DNA of 34,828 bases from Actinidia chinensis (GCA_009663005.1 VIGQ01000969.1:1-34828); one strand, 5' to 3'. Positions 11,241 to 21,470 are shown, numbered from the stretch's first letter. Notes: generated from the letters alone by a model not told the origin. Numbers and translations are program-made.

Positions 11241-12814
11241 CTATTTAATATTTACTACGAACCCACTTACCACAACAAAGTTGTAGAAGGATATAATGGG
11301 AGACAAATAATGTATCGGACCGTTGAAGGTTGATCTCTACAGATGTTCGGGCAATCCCAGGCTTAGCAAAATACTCACATGCCTCTGTTCCAAGCAGAGG
11401 GCTTCCGTGCAAGCTCAAGCTTTGTTACAAACTTTACCAAGAGTCATATGTCCCATCACTTTTTTTCCTTGTTCACTATCTCTTTGTCCTCTGGTAACGT
11501 AAAATCCATACGTATTCTAATACCTGTCAGGGGGAGAACCGCCGGAAAGCCAACCTTGCTAAACAATAAAAAAACCTTTTTCCCCCAAAGGCTGAGTAGG
11601 GGCAGACTTAACTGAGTAACTTCATTTACTCTCCTGTTTCAGCTTGCCTCCAATCTTTGCATTCTGTTTAGATTCCGGAAAAACTCGTGCGAAATCGTTA
11701 ACCAACCTAGAATGGAGTTGGTTGGTACTTATGACGCAAGTGCAGGTGCATTTTTTGCACAGCTTTCTCATTGTGTGAAAATAATAAACATGTGTCTTCG
11801 TCCAGTCACTTATTTTAACGCAAGAACCTTTTCTGTCCAAGAGTAATATAGGATATATCTAATCTAATCATTTGGACTTTTTATATGGCACAACATTTTT
11901 TTTGTGGTATCACAGATCAAACCCAGAGTCCAAGGTCGGTCCCCTGATTTGATTCCAAATATAGCGAGTCTGTGACGTATGTTACCTTGAATTTTTATTA
12001 GTTTCTTTCCGAACAAATCCTCTATGGACGACCCATTGCCAATTGCCCCTTGCTTGTTTGCCAAAAATCATTTCTTAAATGGTTAGCATATAATGCCCTA
12101 AACCTCCTGGCATTCCTGTTTTAGGAAGCCCTCCATGATCTTTTAAAAAAGCTGAATCCTTTTGTTTAATAAATCAGAACCAGCTCAAAATTCAGCTCAA
12201 GGCTGGCTGAAAGGAACTTCAAATTTCCCAAATTCAGTTGTTTATGAACCACTTAGCACATTTAGGGGCCTAGATGACATAACAATCTAGTTGCAGGCTA
12301 GTGACTAATGTAGAATCTAAGATTTTGCGATGTGAAAATAAAAATTTTTAGAAACTAATTACCCACAAAGTCCACCCTGTTCATTGTTCGAAAACTAATC
12401 AATAACTCAAGCTACGCTCCTAACGATTTGCCAAGGGCGAGGTTTTTAAATATCGACCCATTATGTATTGGCCATTGCATATCAGGATTTTGGTCCCCCA
12501 TATCACCAGTACAGGGCACATTCATCAATAATACCGTTGCCGATATTGGCGATTTAGAGCCCGGGCCAAGAGCCAACCATGAGTTGGCTTTAAAAATGAG
12601 TTTTTAAGCTGTGTTGCTACGCACTAGATGTTCTTTATATAAATCCCTAACTGCGAAGTGAAAGGAAAGGTCCCCAAGAAAAATAGAATAGACTACCCAG
12701 AATATACCATGAGCCCAACAGCACAGCAGCAAAGGCTAGAGTACATCCATCAACCTGATGAGGAATAATACTGGAATCGGTTGACCGCTCGCAAGAAAAA
12801 ACTATAAACTTGAT
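11241..12814. other. Unassigned stretch with minus-strand open frames
   Basis: Minus frames at 11622-11840 and 11864-12064 are open and could be further remnants of the coding-like block just before. Neither shows a motif I recognise. A purine/pyrimidine mix richer in GC than the flanks lies at 11360-11600. Nothing else is supported. Confidence 0.25.
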
Positions 12815-12983
12815 CTTAAGCGGCGTTTTGGATCAAGATTTTGGTGGCGAAAGGAACGGAATGGAAATGGAAAAGGAAAAGGAAAAGGTAATGATCCAAT
12901 GTCGTGAAGCGGTTAGATTGTCTAATTTTTCCTTTCCATTTCCTTTTCCCTCACGAAATCCGGGAATCCAAACACAGCCCAAG
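12815..12983. mobile_element. Foldback MITE, about 169 bp
   Basis: The two ends are long imperfect inverted repeats. Left: CTTAAGCGGCGTTTTGGATC. Right, read inverted: CTTGGGCTGTGTTTGGATTC. They are followed by GGAAATGGAAAAGGAAAAGG on one arm and its pyrimidine complement on the other, so nearly the whole element folds on itself. The GCGTTTGGAT-type end is typical of foldback MITEs in woody dicots. No target duplication could be fixed, so the superfamily (PIF/Harbinger or hAT) is open. Confidence 0.55.
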
Positions 12984-13262
12984 ACTATGAACTATCTGGA
13001 TTCCAATGAATAGCAAAAAACTTTATTCTTACAAACCTTCTCATGGTATGCAAAGATGAGAATTAAGGACAGTCCCATGTCAGAGGTCAACAAGACAGGT
13101 TAGCATTGTAGACCACTGATCTGCAGGGAAAAGAAAGAAAAAACTAGAAGGAAAAATAATGGATAAAACAAAGTGGTAAAATGCTTAAATGTCAAAGATT
13201 CACTACACATAATTTGACAGCTTTTATAGATGCTTCAACAGAAATGTAACAAATTTATCAAT

Positions 13263-13506
13263 GAATGCAAGGTTCATAAATCGCCGTGCATAAACATGTC
13301 TATACTACAGGCTGTCGTTTGTATCATCAAATGCGGATCAGCTACATGAATCTTTTTCGTCATTCTCTCAGTCGAGGGCTAGGGTTGAATGCAGGGTTCA
13401 TAGATCGGCAGTGCAAAACAGTCTAGTAACTAAAAGGCTGTGTTTGTCTCAATCAACTACGGTCAGCCTACATGAATCGTTTTCTGTCATTCTCTCGTCG
13501 AGGGCC
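13263..13506. repeat. Two-copy tandem duplication, unit about 123 bp
   Basis: Copy one begins GAATGCAAGGTTCATAAATC (13263) and copy two GAATGCAGGGTTCATAGATC (13387). Both continue through CTACATGAATC and end CATTCTCTC..GTCGAGGGC. Copies are roughly 80 percent alike, so the duplication is old. No coding frame is conserved between them. Confidence 0.6.
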
Positions 13507-13673
13507 ATGTGTTCTGTTAAAATTTCATAAATCATATCCTTATTAACCACAGTATCCCATGTCAATTTCGGTCTTCTCCTCCTCCAACATTTCATTAAAA
13601 AGAATCTTATCACTATTCTCTGTTACGAAACAAAATCATATCTCATATTTTTTTTGGAAGATGAAAAGAAGAA

Positions 13674-13812
13674 TGTTAGATATAGAGTAAGAGGTGTAGT
13701 TAGTAATTAGAGTGGTAGGTAGTAAGTGAAGTGGAGTTTGTAATTCCTACCATTATATATATATAATTATGTGTAATAGGATTAATTAATATTCCTATAC
13801 ACCTTAATTACA
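13674..13812 (+). repeat. 5' LTR of the deleted copia element
   Basis: Starts TGTTAGATATAGAG and ends ..AATTACA. The first about 90 bp equal the 3' LTR exactly, while the last about 50 bp differ strongly. Confidence 0.85.
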
Positions 13813-14300
13813 TGGTATCAAATCCAAACCTTAAACCCTTACCTGCCCCACCAATAAACCAACACACCACTCTGACACTCTGGTGACCTCCGTTGGAGGT
13901 CCCTGACCTCCGACGACCTTCGCCGACCTCAAGCGAACCTCCAATTGACCCAGGCAACCTCAATCTGAGTCTCTAGGAGACTGCGGACACTCCAATCATT
14001 GTCAATATGGACCTACACAGGTCCAACGTTTTGAGGTTCAGTTACTAATGAGTATGTATTGTGATAAACAGGTTGCCGTTCACATTGCATCTAATCCTGT
14101 GTTTCATGAGAAGACCAACACATTGAGGTTGATTGTCATATTATATCACTAGAGAGTTGAGAAGGGCAAAAGCTACTCCGTTTGTGTCCAATTGGCGCAC
14201 AACTTGCTGAAGTTTATCAAACCGATATGCAAACCATGTTTAAAGTTATTAGGTAAAAAGCTGGGTTTGTGTGATATTTACTCTCTTAGCTGAGGGAGAG

Positions 14301-14441
14301 TGTTAGATATAGAGTAAGAGGTGTAGTTAGTAATTAGAGTGGTAGGTAGTAAGTGAAGTGGAGTTTGTAATTCCTACCATTATATATATAGATTTCCTGA
14401 TTAACCGGATAGTTGATATCCCTATCACCACCATAATTACA
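14301..14441 (+). repeat. 3' LTR of the deleted copia element
   Basis: Starts TGTTAGATATAGAG directly after the polypurine tract and ends ..AATTACA. Its 3' third does not match the 5' LTR apart from the terminal ATTACA and scattered bases. Confidence 0.85.
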
Positions 14442-15680
14442 AAAGAAGAATGCACTAATGAATGGACCAAATCACCATCGGTCCTTCACACCATACCAGT
14501 AGCATACTAGTAGACAGAAAACCACATACTCGAGTCCATACTTAGCAAGATGGGGACACCCGAGTAAAACAGAAACATTGCCACTGAAAATCCTATGAAA
14601 GGAAACACCTAAAATTGAAAGAATACGGTGATGTTAAACTAAAATCCATTCAAGAAAAAATAAAATAAAAGCATCAAATATGTACAAGGAAATCTAAAAG
14701 GCATGCTACTCCACAAAATAATAGGCTGCTTGAAGACCAAATTATCTTTATTTAACTCTTTCTCTCTAACATAGATTATTAATCCTAGCACAATAAGCAT
14801 ATTTGTAAGGGATCCACTTTGCTGATAGAATTTGAGAATTAAATCTAATTTGCCGACAATCACAAGAAAATAGCAAGCTACAAAATAAAAAGATAAGCAG
14901 AGGCTAGAGTTTTAAACTTTGTCTCTGGAAACAATGACCAGAGACAAAAAATAAATAAAATTATTTCAAGAAATCCTGTAAGGCTTGAACTTCAAGGTTA
15001 CAAATGTTAGTAAGTTTGATCAAACTTGGCTTACTCTGCAAAAAAAAAACTTAAAATGGGCCCATATTCATGTTCACAAAATTAAAAACTTTGAAGGGAA
15101 ATCAAGCATGTCATTTGATTTGGATTATATATGCTCAGCCGATATAGATAGCGGTTTCATTAGAAAAGGCCACATTCCTTGTTATGGTGTAAAATTGTAT
15201 GTTGCTATCCATCGACATTTTTGTAGTGGCATTTTAGGGGAGGACCTCCCTTGAAGTCATTGAGGGAATGGGATGTGCCATCAGGAACATCACATTTTAT
15301 GCCCCTTAATTACTAAAGATACCATGGTTTGCTCGAAGCTCTTAAACCATTTCTATAAAATATGCCTTCCAATTGGCTCGAACATGCAATGTAGTTAATT
15401 TATTCTCAACCATTTTGACCACTGAACGTCATGTCTCTGTGTTATGAGTGCCACAAGTGTGTATGAACTTTTGTTTAAAAATTGTTAAACAGGTGATGAC
15501 AATGACGTGCTAGAGAGAGAGAGACTTACTGCCCAGCTGACCAGTGGATAGATTTGAGCTCGTTGCGCTCAAGTATGCTTCTGAAAGCATTGTTAAAGAA
15601 TATAAACAGATGACAAACAGAACATATAAAAGATTGCAAAATTATTCCATGATCCATACAACATTGAAACAGGTCCAAAT
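14442..15680. other. AT-rich stretch without recognised gene
   Basis: A plus frame at 14985-15254 (89 codons) and a minus frame at 14639-14863 are open but show no motif. A short GA repeat is at about 15513-15523. Nothing further is supported. Confidence 0.3.
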
Positions 15681-16649
15681 AGAGGTGTCAAACAGGCCGT
15701 GTGTTTACCGTGTTTCGTGCCAAGCAGTGCCAAGATTTTTTTTGAATGAGTTAATAAGTCAAAAACCTTAAAATCATTTAAGTTTTGATCACATAAACAT
15801 GCCATGCCCCGTGTCCCCTGCCCCAAAAAGCGTGGCAGGGCGCCCTGAGTTCATAAACAGGCCGCCGTTTCAAGCCCCCAAGTTTCATAAACTTTGGGGC
15901 CCCGTTGGATAGGTTAGAGTTTATATAATATAAAAAAACTGAAACAGTAAGATGGAATTGGCAGCGCAATAAAATGGTTTGGGTGATGAGTTTAAGCGCA
16001 ACAGTCCACGGTTCGAGTCTATGCGGCTACTTGTAGCCTTTTTATTCCAATTAATCTACTTTTAAAATAAACTACAAGATAACCCCAGCGTGGGTGAACT
16101 AGATGCAAACTAAGCTGCTAAACTTTTATTTCTTGTTTTTAATACACAAACGTTTCAAACTCTATTAATATGAACTCCAACCCATTTAATCTGCTTGATA
16201 GATTGGAAAAATGCGCACCTATTTACACAAATAGATATTTTTTACAAACACTATAAAAAATCAAAAAAAAACAAAACCAATTACAAGCAAAACTTAGGTT
16301 TTTTTTTATCTTTCTATTAAAACATATAATTTTTTTTATTTTGTCAATGTAAAAACCTTTTATCTATATTCGTTTGAGTTACCACCAATACTATTCTCTC
16401 TCCTTAGAAACATAGCCAAATGGTCAATTTATATTTCCTTTTAATCTCATAATAATGATATCTTGTTAAGTTTACCATTATTTTTCAAAAACTGTCCAAA
16501 CATATATATAGAGCCCCAGATTAAAACACTTGCCTAGGGCCATAAACTTCAGGGCGGCCTGAGCAGTGGCGGCCCCGGACCCATCACCATGCTTGTGCCG
16601 TGCCGAACTTTTTAAAGTCTACCCGTGCAGCCAGCCAGTTTGACACCTT
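15681..16649. mobile_element. hAT-like element with nested insertions
   Basis: The left end AGAGGTGTCAAACAGGCCGT is answered by the right end GCCAGTTTGACACCTT (16634-16649). The flanks GTCCAAAT (15673-15680) and ATCCAATG (16650-16657) agree at five of eight positions in register, as expected of a worn 8-bp hAT duplication. Subterminal CGTGCC motifs occur on both arms. No transposase is readable. The interior holds a SINE-like unit and GC-rich phrases (GGCAGGGCGCCCTGAG near 15833, GGCGGCCTGAGCAGTGGCGG near 16552) that are partly inverse to each other. These suggest a second, nested inverted-repeat element. Confidence 0.55.
15955..16045 (+). repeat. tRNA-derived SINE-like unit
   Basis: An A-box-like TGGCAGCGCAAT lies near 15959-15970. 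A good B box, GGTTCGAGTCT, is at 16010-16020. A perfect 6-bp stem GGCTAC-TT-GTAGCC (16025-16038) follows, running into TTTTT, as a pol III stop would. A true tRNA cloverleaf does not form. This fits the head of a plant SINE or a tRNA pseudogene. It lies inside the hAT-like element. Confidence 0.5.
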
Positions 16650-17714
16650 ATCCAATGTATGAGCATATGACAAAAATATTAACCCCATAAAGCCGGGAAA
16701 CATTCAAATTGGGAGTGTGTGAAATTATCATTTTATTAATAATTATATTATAATCAAAGCCTTTAGAAAAACTAGTGATTCTCGCCTGTCGATAGTAGAG
16801 TAATGCATGTTGAACATGATCTCCAATTCCACAAGCAAGATTAGGATACATTTGGCAAGCACTGAGATAGCACCAAAAAGCCAGCATTGCCATGGAGTTC
16901 AACCCGATCAGCAGTTTTCACAAAGAATTCCTTCAGAAGACAGAGGAACAGGGATTAATATGCAAGTTATGTCATAATAGTTTCAACTAATGAATAAATA
17001 AAATGACTTGCACCAACACACAAGTCATTGACTCATAATTTAATAGGCTCCAGCCATTTGGTAGCCTCTGAGATAACCCAACTAACTGATTTAATATCAG
17101 TAATTACTTAATATCCAATAATTACTCGAAAATTAGTATTCCTATGAAGGCAACCTTGAAAAAAAAACAATTGAATAGAAAACACTTTTGACGTAACTAT
17201 AATTTATCATCGGACCATTAAAATTAAAATCAGAAACAGAATGTGCAGGCATTAATACTCGAACAGAGAAAGAGATGCCCTAATTAAAATTATGGCCATC
17301 GAAGCAAAAAGCAAACCTGCACAGATTTCACTAAAATGAAGAAATCAGGAAGCAATATTGTTTCTGCAACAGAATAGGTTGAGATTCTGAGAAAGAGGAC
17401 ACCTAGAAGTAGAGCAGCAGAAGCATATGGAATAACTAGGTGCCCCTTATTAAACCCCAAGCAGATACAAATACCAAGAGGGGAGGAAGGGAAGAAAAAA
17501 TGGGAGAGGAGGGGAACACAGAAGGAAATTGAGAGAGGCAAAGGACGCTGTAGGGAAGGATGGGGAATGAAAAAAGCAAAGATAAGCCCAGGAAAATGAA
17601 GTGTTTAAAACAAGAAAAAGAGATTCCAGGAATATGTAGAGTGAGGCAGGAACATTGAAAGAAGCAAAAAAAGTAATTTCACAAACGATATTTGACACTT
17701 GGGCTCCATTTGGA
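16650..17714. other. Intergenic stretch, purine-rich near its right end
   Basis: 17450-17600 is purine-rich on the plus strand (GAGGGGAGGAAGG type). It gives overlapping minus-strand open frames that look like composition effects. Just before the copia LTR, GGGCTCCATTTGGATTAAG (about 17700) resembles the end of a foldback MITE, but no partner end was found. Confidence 0.3.
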
Positions 17715-17840
17715 TTAAGGTTATTAACTTCCCTAACACACAAAATGTATTATTTATACTACTAATTAATGTATCATCCACTTTACTAATCACACCCTAT
17801 ATACAACCCCACACCCACATACTCTACTCTATCTCTAACA
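17715..17840 (-). repeat. 3' LTR of the minus-strand copia relic
   Basis: On the minus strand it begins TGTTAGAGATAGAGTAGAG at 17840, straight after a purine tract (CCGCTTGAGGGAA, 17841-17853). The start resembles the LTR at 13674 (TGTTAGATATAGAGTAAGAG), so the two belong to related families. The far end is not sharply defined. Confidence 0.65.
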
Positions 17841-18880
17841 TTCCCTCAAGCGGGAGGTATATTTCAATACAATCCGAGCTTGTTACATAAAACACTCCAA
17901 TGTAAAACTTAAAAAGAGCCTGGGTGAACATATCATCACTGAGCTCTTGTTAGACACAAACGGTGTAGCAATGGTACCCTTCTAACCCCGCCTTCAGCTC
18001 TCGGATAAGATTTGGACCCCCGCCTACTCAATATGTTTAGCCAAACTCATTGAAGACCGGATTGGAGCTATTTGAATTGCTACCTGATTATCACAATACA
18101 TCTCATCGCACTCAAGCACAACTCCTCTAACAAAGGTCCTCATCCACATAAGTTTACATGATATATGAGACAGGCCCTATCGAACTGTACCTCTACATTC
18201 GATCTAGCAACAACGTCTGCTCTACCTCTTTCAACTCACTATTACCACCAAAAAAATATCAATATCCGGTAATAGACTTCCTATCTTAGGAGAACTTGTC
18301 AATTTTGCATCAGTAAATGCCTCAACTCCTAAATGACATTTGCAAGGTACAGTCAGTCAGGTCCAAGATGAGCTTTGAGAGGCTAATGATCTATGATCCA
18401 GACATAACTTGCTAACCACACTACCTGCCAACGAGATATGATCGAGTGATCATAAGATGTTCACGTCCCCACTAGACGCTGATAACTATCCGAATTAATC
18501 ATAACTCCCTTTGGTCACACAATTTCACATTCGGGTATACGGTGTCTCCATAGCTTCAACCCACCAAACCCATCTCATCAAATATCCAACACATACTTTT
18601 GTTGTGAAACTAATCCCCTACTTAGATCGATCTATTTCATACCCAAGAAGTACCTAAGTTTTCCTAAGGTATTTGGTATGAAACTGTGTCTGGAGAAGGT
18701 TTTCAATTCTTCTATCCCATTACATCAATTTGATAATAATGTCTCTATATAAACAATTAGTTCACCCCCCCCTACAGACAAACAGAGAAAACAAAACGAT
18801 CAGCCTCACAACGCCTCATACCAAACTGTATAACTGCATCGTTGAATTTCCCAAACCATGCTCTAGGAGGTTGTTTGAGA
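17841..18880 (-). pseudogene. Ty1/copia reverse transcriptase (C-terminal half) and RNase H relic
   Basis: The minus strand shows ordered copia motifs with many stops and frameshifts. PPRAWFGKF lies at about 18873-18845. LRYFLGM is at about 18658-18638, preceded by IEELKTF. YQRLVG is near 18480. EMYCDNQVAIQIA of RNase H is near 18100. The terminal ATPFVSNK segment near 17960 is followed by the purine tract and the LTR. The element's 5' half (gag, protease, integrase, start of RT) is missing: the copy stops just upstream of the YGLKQ box, where the next relic begins in the opposite direction. In a live element this polyprotein part copies RNA to DNA in cytoplasmic particles. This copy cannot. 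Confidence 0.85.
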
Positions 18881-18883
18881 TCA

Positions 18884-19874
18884 TTATGATCATAAATGTT
18901 TGTTCATCGTCGTTCTGATGGACGATGTGTCCTTTCTATTTTACGTGTATGATATTATTATTATTGGGAATGATGCACCAGGTATTACCGTATTACTAAA
19001 GTTAAGAAAACCCTTGGCTGAGTCTTTGATGTAAAAGACTCAGGTCCTCTACGATATTTTCTGGGTATTGACGTGCTCGCTCCCGTCATGGGATCTCCTT
19101 ATCGCAGTGGAAAGTATACTCTGACCTCTTCAAGGATACCGTTATGTTAGGTTGTCGTACGCATCTTCTTCTATAGAGCCTAACCTTAGCTTCTCCAATT
19201 GAGTCGGGAGAGTACGGGCAGATGCATCTGCTAATGAGCATCTTGTGAACACTCATTTAAATTTGACCAAACACCTCGCCCTGATGTACCTTTGTCAGTA
19301 GTGTTGTGAGTTAGTTTTGCATGCACCTCGGACGTCTCATCTTGATACGTTCATATCTTAAGACTGGTCCTAGACTTGGTACTATGTTACGACAGGAGCA
19401 CAGTCTGGAGTCTCCGGACTTTACAGATGCATATTATGCAAGATCTAAGGATGATAGGTGGTCTATCTCTGATTTCTTTACTTCTATGGTCATCACCTCT
19501 TATCATGGAACAGCAGAAACAGCCGTTTGTTCTCGTTCTTCAGTTAGCCGAATATCGTGCTATGGCCCAGGACCTGTTAGCTCCTGTGGCACGATTATTG
19601 TCAGAATTAGGCTTTCCAGAGAAAGACCTATATGTGATAATAATCTGCTATCATACTTGCTTCTAATTCACTCCTCTATGAGAGAACCAAGCACATAGAG
19701 GTTGATATCAATTTATTAGGGGAAAATTTAAAAGGAAGAAGTTATTACTCAAAACTTTGTACCCTCCTCGTCTCAGACTCAGATGTGTTCACAAAGTCTG
19801 TTGGACCTTTTTCTGAAGACGTTCCTTAACAAGCTTGATCTCTGTTTATATCTTCGTCTTAGCATTGAGGGGAG
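18884..19874 (+). pseudogene. Second Ty1/copia RT/RNase H relic, opposite strand
   Basis: The sense strand carries copia motifs in order. A DHNVFVHRRSDGR-like start lies at about 18888-18925, with one base extra. LRYFLGID is at about 19047-19070. YLKTGPRLGTMLRQEHSL and FTDAYYARSKDDR lie at about 19351-19460. EYRAMAQ is at about 19549-19570, TKHIEVD near 19686-19706, and DVFTKSVGP near 19785-19805. A purine tract GCATTGAGGGGAG (19862-19874) precedes the LTR. Frameshifts separate the blocks, and the long open frames at 19321-19698 are pieces of this relic. Motif wording differs from the minus-strand relic, so this is another copia family. Everything upstream of mid-RT is absent. Confidence 0.88.
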
Positions 19875-20082
19875 TGTTGGAGTATATTTTAATATGTTTC
19901 CTAATATATTTTAGGAAGATACTTCCAAATAAATTTCTGATTTTTATTCCAAGCATTGACGTAATTAATTTAGTAAGATTTTTCTTACTTTGTTAGTTTT
20001 TTTCTTTTCTTCTTACTTGTTTAAATATGAGTAACTCCATTGGAATATTCTCATTCAGTTTTTTCCATATTATTTTCTATTA
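19875..20082 (+). repeat. 3' LTR of the plus-strand copia relic
   Basis: Begins TGTTGGAGTATATTTTAATA directly after the polypurine tract and ends about ..TTTTCTATTA. It contains a TATA-like TTTAAATATGAG and the AT-rich body usual for plant copia LTRs. No 5' partner is present. Confidence 0.75.
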
Positions 20083-20087
20083 GTCCC

Positions 20088-20190
20088 TACTTAATTGAGC
20101 TCCTCAATACCTAGAAGTTCGTAGTTTTCCCAATTCTTTCGTGTGAAATTGTGTCCCGAGGAAGGTTTTTCAATTCTTCTATCCCATTAC
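20088..20190 (-). pseudogene. Third copia reverse transcriptase scrap
   Basis: This 100-bp piece parallels 18613-18724. Both start CCCTACTTA and share TCAATTCTTCTATCCCATTA, with roughly three quarters of positions alike between. On the minus strand it reads GIEELK followed by the worn RT segment before LRYFLG. It is therefore a related but separate copia copy, cut off on both sides. Confidence 0.6.
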
Positions 20191-20597
20191 TTATCATCTA
20201 ATCTAAAACCACTGGCAATAGGTGGAGTAGTCTCTAGATTATATTACTAATTTTGGGTGGCTTAGTAAGCGTGTGGACTAATACTTCTACAAGACTTTAT
20301 GGAAAGTGAAAGTGAAAGAAAGTGAAGTGAAAGGAAAAAAAAGTGAAAAGAAAAACATTTCCTTGTGTGTTTGATTAAGAAGATTTTCTTGTTAAAAGTT
20401 GTTAGAAATAAGTTCTTAATTTACCCTTTTAGCGAAAATCTCGGGTTGAGATAGAAGTGGAAAATCTTGGACAAGAATGGAAGTTATAAAATATGTAGTA
20501 CTCTCACAATAAAACATTTTTCTTTGCATGCTTTACTAAATTGTACAAGAAAGTCCAATTTTTGTCACTTTCTAACTATTTCATGCTACAATGTCAT

Positions 20598-20627
20598 AAG
20601 ATTTTTTTTTTTTAAAAAAAAAATCTT
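20598..20627. repeat. Perfect A/T foldback
   Basis: AAGA followed by a T run, then an A run and TCTT, forms a palindrome of about 30 bp. It is likely slippage-prone and may be of uncertain length in the assembly. Confidence 0.6.
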
Positions 20628-20737
20628 GTATTTTCCACCACTTTCATCCTAACAAATAGAGCATTGGGGGTGATATCTTGTCTCATTATTGGCTAACAGC
20701 TTTAACCTTTCTACACTTGGTGCTCTTAATGTAATCA

Positions 20738-20790
20738 TAGCTCCAGTTTTCCAAGAGGTTATTGGGTTCAACTCTCTCCATCTGCATATG
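20738..20790 (+). repeat. Degenerate SINE head (A and B boxes)
   Basis: TAGCTCCAGTTTTCC (20738-20752) matches the A-box form TAGCTCAGTTGG with small changes. GGTTCAACTCT (20765-20775) matches the B box. The spacing is close to that of a tRNA, and CCAAGAGGTTATTGG lies between as in tRNA-derived SINEs. No 3' tail was identified. The minus-strand open frames across it are incidental. Confidence 0.4.
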
Positions 20791-20905
20791 CTCCCAATTG
20801 TACATTCTGCTTCGCATTTAATGGATATTTGCATCACCATTTGGAAAGGCAGATGCGAAGGAAGTTGTTGAAATAGCTTGATATAACATTATTGCGCACA
20901 TTTCT

Positions 20906-21470
20906 TTATGGATTAAGCTCTGGAAAATTTTTTCCCATCCAACAGCTAATAAGATTAGGCTCATCCTTTTCCTTTAATGCCAAAATTGACTGAACCCCAT
21001 GAACCAGATATTCAAGTACGCTATGAAGAAAAGAGGGTAAACTCGCGTACCTCATGACATTACTGATAGCATAAAGTGTTAGACCCCGCAATCACACGCA
21101 TGTCCCCTTTTAATGGGTTGCTCCTCCTACAACACAATTAAATTCATAATATTCGGAAAACTAATTTCAGAGATAAAATATGTGTATACATAAACTGACA
21201 AAAGAAACAACATTTTCTATAAGACAGATAAGAGATAAGCGAGGAAATCAACAAGTTATAACCTCACAGTACTGTTTAGACTCGTCTACTAGGAAAAATC
21301 TAAATTGCATACCAAGTTGAAAAAAGTCATGATGGAAAAATACACAATGATGTTTATCAGAATTTACTCCACCAGTAGCATTCAGGCTTATGCACGTGCT
21401 TGGTAATGCAACACTCTGGGGCGAGATTGTTGACGTGGGACCCAAACATTGATGTGTGACATTAATGGGT
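20906..21470 (-). CDS. 3' end of an unidentified minus-strand split gene (three exons)
   Basis: Model on the minus strand: exons 21470-21263, 21126-21098 and 21020-20906, stop TAA at 20908-20906. Acceptors are CTTTTTAATAG/A, TTGTGTTGTAG/G and TTTTCTTCATAG/C. Donors are GTGAG/GTTATA and CATGC/GTGTGA (the second is weak). Phases agree: 1 nt + 69 codons; 9 codons + 2 nt; 1 nt + 38 codons with stop. Introns are 136 and 77 nt. The first exon encodes LGPTSTISPQSVALPSTCIS and FFLVDESKQYCE. The last is convincing as protein: EYLVHGVQSILALKEKDEPN, then CWMGKNFPELNP before the stop. The first exon lies about 0.8 kb from the copia insertion at 22235, probably across an intron. Possible further upstream exons with good acceptors lie near 21805 and 21930 but did not join in phase. 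The family was not recognised. Confidence 0.5.

Larger units (their letters stand above)
13674..14441 (+). mobile_element. Internally deleted Ty1/copia element with both LTRs
   Basis: LTRs at 13674-13812 and 14301-14441 enclose only 488 bp. The 5' LTR is followed directly by TGGTATCAAATCC (13813-13825), a tRNA-Met primer site. The 3' LTR is preceded by the purine tract GCTGAGGGAGAG. The interior fuses a leader or gag beginning (13826 to about 14040) to the last part of copia RNase H. The latter is readable, with frameshifts, as YCDKQVAVHIASNPVFHEKT at about 14060-14118 and then the KPICKP..LGLCDIYS tail before the tract. Protease, integrase and reverse transcriptase are missing, so any mobility depended on other copies. 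It is flanked on both sides by AAAGAAGAA (13665-13673 and 14442-14450), longer than the usual 5-bp duplication. Confidence 0.85.

Noticed and set aside
14985..15254. 89-codon plus-strand open frame
   Set aside because: No domain, no splice support and no upstream promoter sign; composition matches the surrounding non-coding DNA.
15955..16045. A genuine tRNA gene
   Set aside because: A and B boxes are present, but no cloverleaf with acceptor pairing can be drawn.
17450..17793. Overlapping minus-strand open frames with hydrophobic peptides
   Set aside because: They arise from a purine-rich tract on the plus strand and a copia LTR, and show only composition bias.
19321..19698. 125-codon plus-strand open frame as an independent gene
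   Set aside because: It is a frame-shifted mosaic of copia RNase H motifs within a dead element.
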